A stretch of DNA of 64,000 nt, from NCBI RefSeq assembly GCF_001424185.1, contig NZ_LMOM01000065.1, forward strand, positions 151,456 to 215,455. Reading direction: 5' to 3'. The notes under the pieces were generated by a model. That model saw only the letters and a list, made by a program, of their open reading frames with translations. It was not told the origin of the DNA and made no database searches. The stretch's first letter is position 1; each line of letters begins with the position of its first letter. The position numbers were made by a program, and so were the translations under genes. This DNA comes from Deinococcus sp. Leaf326. GTDB taxonomy: Bacteria > Deinococcota > Deinococci > Deinococcales > Deinococcaceae. Below, piece after piece: positions 59,654 to 64,000 of this stretch.

Positions 59654-59786
59654 AGCGTCACCGTACCGGGACGTGGGCAGGGCGGTCCAGCCGCCTTTTT
59701 CTCATATCGTACACATCTTCGGCCTTCGGGAGCCTGGAAGCTGACGGACCTCTTGGGAGATGCCCCCAGCCGCTACAGTGACGGCC

Positions 59787-60566
59787 ATGCAGCACCCTCC
59801 CTTCACGGCGCTGGCGGCGGTCTACGACGCCATCATGGCGGACGTCGAGTACGACGCCTGGGCCGACTTCATCCTGAGCTACGCCCGCGACGGCGGCCTC
59901 ACACCGCGCATGGCGCTCGACCTCGCCTGCGGAACGGGCGGCCTGACCCGCGAACTCGTGGTGGCCGGCCTGGAGGTCACAGGTCTGGACGGCAGCGCCG
60001 AGATGCTGCGGCTGGCCCGCGAGCGGCTGCCGCGCGTGACCTTCGAGCAGGGCGACCTGCGGACCTTCGCCCTGGGAACGCCTCCCCACAAGACGCGCTT
60101 CGATCTCGTGACCTGCGTGTTCGACAGCCTGAACAACCTGCTGACCCCCGGCGACCTGGGACAGGCGCTGGCCCGCGCGGCGGCGCACCTGCGCCCCGGC
60201 GGCCTGCTGGCCTGCGACCTGAATACCCGCCTGGGCGTGCGCGAGCTGTGGGAGGGCGACGCCATCGAGGGCTTGGCGACCGCCCCAAACGGCCAAGAGG
60301 TCCACTATCACTGGTCACACCACCACGACCCCGACACGGACCTGGGCGTGGTACAGGCCTTCTGCCGCGTGCTGGAAGACTCGGGCGAGTCGCGCGAGTT
60401 CGTCGAGACGCACCGCGAGCGCGGTTACGACCCCGCCGACGTGGCCCCGCTCCTCGCGGTAGCCGGTTTCGCGCGCTGGGAGATCGTGGAATACCCTGAC
60501 TACGCCGACCCCGGTCCCGAGACACCGCGCATCTGGGTATTCGCCTGGGCGCCGGAGGCCGGATGA
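59787..60566 (+). CDS. Class I SAM-dependent methyltransferase
   Basis: 259 residues from ATG 59787. SAM motif [16 protein letters not shown] near residue 44, motif [12 protein letters not shown], motif [15 protein letters not shown], and [12 protein letters not shown]. The Tyr-rich N-terminus ([16 protein letters not shown]) matches small-molecule methyltransferases of the DUF4149/YdaC type. Its stop overlaps gpsA (ATGATG start). Substrate unknown. TACAGT ends 7 nt before the ATG. Confidence 0.85.
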   Translation: MQHPPFTALAAVYDAIMADVEYDAWADFILSYARDGGLTPRMALDLACGTGGLTRELVVAGLEVTGLDGSAEMLRLARERLPRVTFEQGDLRTFALGTPPHKTRFDLVTCVFDSLNNLLTPGDLGQALARAAAHLRPGGLLACDLNTRLGVRELWEGDAIEGLATAPNGQEVHYHWSHHHDPDTDLGVVQAFCRVLEDSGESREFVETHRERGYDPADVAPLLAVAGFARWEIVEYPDYADPGPETPRIWVFAWAPEAG

Positions 60567-61546
60567 TGTCCCGCCTGGTCACAACCACAGTGCCGGTCCC
60601 AGTGCTGGGCGCGGGCGGCTGGGGCACGGCCCTGGCCATCGCTGCCACCCGCGCCGGACGGCCGGCAACCCTGTGGGCGCGGCGCCCCGACTTCGCGGGC
60701 CGGCTGAGTGAGGTCCGCGAGAACCGCGAGTACCTGCCGGGGGTGGCGCTACCCGGGGAGGTGACGGTCACGGCCGGGCTGGAGGAGGCGGTGGCGGGCG
60801 CCTCCTTCGCCCTGGTCGTGGTGCCCAGCGTGGGCGTGCCAGACCTGCTGGACGCTCTACCCCGCTCGCTGGGACTGGTGCTGTGCGCCAAGGGACTGGC
60901 CCCCGATGGCGGCGCATTGAGTGATCTGGCCGCCGGCCTGGGCTTCGGGCGCCTGGCGGTTCTGAGTGGTCCCAACCACGCCGAAGAGATCGGGCGTGGG
61001 CTGCCGGCGGCCACCGTGGTCGCCAGCCGCGACGAGGCCCTGGCGGGGGCGGTGCAGGAAGCCCTGATGTCGCCCAGCCTGCGCGTGTATACGAGCAGCG
61101 ACCTCGTGGGCGTGGAGCTGGGGGGCGTCCTGAAAAACGTGATGGCTCTGGCCGCCGGGCTGGGAGACGGCCTGCGCCTGGGCGACAACGCCAAGGCTTC
61201 GCTGCTCACCCGTGGCCTGCGCGAGATGAGCCGGTATCTCGTGAGCCTCGGCGCGCAGGAGGACACCATCTACGGCCTGAGCGGCCTGGGCGACCTGATC
61301 GCCACCGCTACCAGTCCGCACAGCCGCAACCGCGCGGCCGGCGAGGCCATCGCGCGCGGCGAGAACCCGCAGATGGGCGGCAAGGCCGTCGAGGGCCTGC
61401 GGACTGCCGGCCTGCTCGACGCCTGGGCAACCGCCCACGGCCACGACCTGCCCATCGTCCGGGCGGTGGCGCGCGTATGCGCAGGCGAGTGGACCCCCGA
61501 GCGCGGCCTGAGCGAACTCATGGGCCGTGAGGCGAAGGCGGAGTAG
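60563..61546 (+). CDS. gpsA: NAD(P)H-dependent glycerol-3-phosphate dehydrogenase
   Basis: 327 residues. Makes sn-glycerol 3-phosphate for phospholipids. NAD motif [19 protein letters not shown], then [14 protein letters not shown], the catalytic Lys in [17 protein letters not shown], and [16 protein letters not shown] for substrate binding. Start ATG 60563 overlaps the methyltransferase stop, so the two are translationally coupled. Confidence 0.95.
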   Translation: MMSRLVTTTVPVPVLGAGGWGTALAIAATRAGRPATLWARRPDFAGRLSEVRENREYLPGVALPGEVTVTAGLEEAVAGASFALVVVPSVGVPDLLDALPRSLGLVLCAKGLAPDGGALSDLAAGLGFGRLAVLSGPNHAEEIGRGLPAATVVASRDEALAGAVQEALMSPSLRVYTSSDLVGVELGGVLKNVMALAAGLGDGLRLGDNAKASLLTRGLREMSRYLVSLGAQEDTIYGLSGLGDLIATATSPHSRNRAAGEAIARGENPQMGGKAVEGLRTAGLLDAWATAHGHDLPIVRAVARVCAGEWTPERGLSELMGREAKAE

Positions 61547-61554
61547 GGTCCCCT

Positions 61555-62322
61555 TCAGTCTTCGGGCTTTTCCAGACGCACGACCAACATCGGCTCCGTA
61601 TGGGCCAGCAGCTCACCGTCCGGGCCGACTTCCAGCCCAGCGCGCCCGCGCCCCTCGGGCGATAGATCAGCAGCCAGCGCGCGCAGTTCGGCCACCGCCG
61701 CCGCCGGCGTGCCGGCCGTCTCGGTCCACCACATGAAGTCCAGGCGATAGGGCACCACGGCGTCCCGGGCCCAGCGGAAGCCCACCGCCTCGGCCAGTTC
61801 TCGCCAGTCGTCCGCCGTGCGCTGCGTGAAGTGGCTGGGGTCGCGCAGGGTCTGGTAACGGTCTATCCACCGGCGCGTCTCGGAGTCGGGACTGATCTGG
61901 TCGGCCAGCACCAGCCGCCCGCCGGGGCGCAGCACCCGCCAGACCTCAGCCAGAAACTGCCCCACGTCCCGGAAGTGGTGGGGAGCGTGGCGCGAGGTGA
62001 CGAGTGTGAACGACCCGTCCGCGAAGGGCAGCGCCTCGGCCGACCCGACCACGAAGCTGGCGTTGGCGCGGCTCTCGGCGGCGGCCCGCTCGCGTGCGTG
62101 GACCAGCATCTTCTGCGCGAGGTCCAGCCCCGTGACCTCGCGGACCAGCGGCGCCAGGGCCAGCGCCGTGTTGCCGGTGCCGGTCGCCACGTCCAGAGCC
62201 AGATCGTCCGGGTGGGAGGCCGCGAACTCCAGCAGTACGGGCAGGCTGGCCCCGGCGCGGTGAACCTCGCTCGCAGCGTAACGGTCGGCCTGGGCATCGA
62301 ACTGACGGGCGCTGTCGGTCAT
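61555..62322 (-). CDS. UbiE/COQ5-like SAM-dependent methyltransferase
   Basis: 255 residues. Motif I ALDVATGTGNTALALAP, motif II VTGLDLAQKML, motif III VVGSAEALPFADGSFTLVTSRHAPHHF, and VLRPGGRLVLADQISP. Typical class I methyltransferase related to menaquinone/ubiquinone enzymes, but the C-terminus (MWWTETAGTPAAAVAEL) differs from true UbiE, so the substrate is open. Convergent with gpsA, 8 nt between stop codons. CATCAT ends 5 nt before the ATG. Confidence 0.85.
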   Translation of the reverse strand: MTDSARQFDAQADRYAASEVHRAGASLPVLLEFAASHPDDLALDVATGTGNTALALAPLVREVTGLDLAQKMLVHARERAAAESRANASFVVGSAEALPFADGSFTLVTSRHAPHHFRDVGQFLAEVWRVLRPGGRLVLADQISPDSETRRWIDRYQTLRDPSHFTQRTADDWRELAEAVGFRWARDAVVPYRLDFMWWTETAGTPAAAVAELRALAADLSPEGRGRAGLEVGPDGELLAHTEPMLVVRLEKPED

Positions 62323-62347
62323 GCCCGATGATGCGCCAAAACGAAGT

Positions 62348-62376
62348 GGGGGAAGGCCACCCTGCGGCCCTCCCCC
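62348..62376 (-). terminator. Terminator-like hairpin after the cytochrome oxidase gene
   Basis: GGGGGAAGGCC pairs with GGCCCTCCCCC (one A-C mismatch) with a 7-nt loop, 37 nt beyond the oxidase stop. A TTTT follows 7 nt further on the minus strand. Confidence 0.6.
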
Positions 62377-62413
62377 CTGCTTCCTTCTGCCTTCTTCTGG
62401 TGCGCGCCTGCGG

Positions 62414-64000
<1,587 letters not shown>

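Overview
The window looks like chromosomal DNA from a Deinococcus species. The evidence is its high GC content, a DdrB single-strand-binding protein preceded by a perfect-spacing radiation/desiccation response palindrome (52490-52506), an FrnE-type thiol oxidoreductase with both CXXC and CX4C motifs, a DR2231-type MazG-like protein, and many genes whose -10 box sits about 6 nt from the start codon (leaderless promoters, a known Deinococcus habit). I see no insertion sequence, prophage, CRISPR array or rRNA. One tRNA gene (Glu, UUC) is present. All assignments are from reading the sequence; no database search was run.

Layout. 1-617: ung (cut by the left edge). 772-1386: secreted protein. 1426-10548: one long leftward run of eleven closely spaced genes, argG - dinB-like - GNAT - GNAT - argH - HIT - GNAT - GNAT - argA-like - DUF3352-like - carA, with a palindrome over the argG promoter; this joins most late arginine/carbamoyl-phosphate genes to acetyltransferases. 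10775-15745: small barrel-like protein, aminotransferase, a tandem pair of membrane paralogues, two small unknown genes. 15860-23451: carB, frnE, dnaG, a PaaG-like hydratase and ruvX. 23452-28353: a 469-nt leader/regulatory stretch and an 867-aa surface lipoprotein, then an acyl-CoA ligase. 28467-38103: nucleotidyltransferase, esterase, C39-like peptidase, zinc-ribbon/HEPN protein, marR-MFS operon, ade, epoxide-hydrolase-like protein and a [2Fe-2S] ferredoxin.

38100-42160: two leftward operons, one with a renalase-like flavoprotein and a CitE-like lyase (headed by a 31-aa membrane peptide), the other with a RIO-type kinase preceded by a 39-aa ORF carrying a perfect Shine-Dalgarno. 42413-42979: tRNA-Glu and a non-coding stretch with nested inverted repeats. 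42980-48481: lpd, a CitA/DcuS-type sensor and regulator, and divergent dctA (C4-dicarboxylate sensing and uptake). 48660-50779: psuG and an HTH-psuK fusion (pseudouridine catabolism). 51106-53950: small protein, MazG-like NTPase, ddrB, LivK-like binding protein. 54011-57931: membrane and unknown proteins, an APH(3')-like kinase and an RGG/PSFG-repeat protein. 58164-64000: NMT1-like binding protein, small lipoprotein, methyltransferase-gpsA pair, second methyltransferase and a cytochrome oxidase subunit I-III fusion (cut by the right edge).

The most promising less-explained items are the short SD-led ORF ahead of the RIO kinase, the zinc-ribbon/HEPN protein, the RGG-repeat protein, the structured element at 42867-42933, and the repeat-rich leader of the 867-aa lipoprotein.
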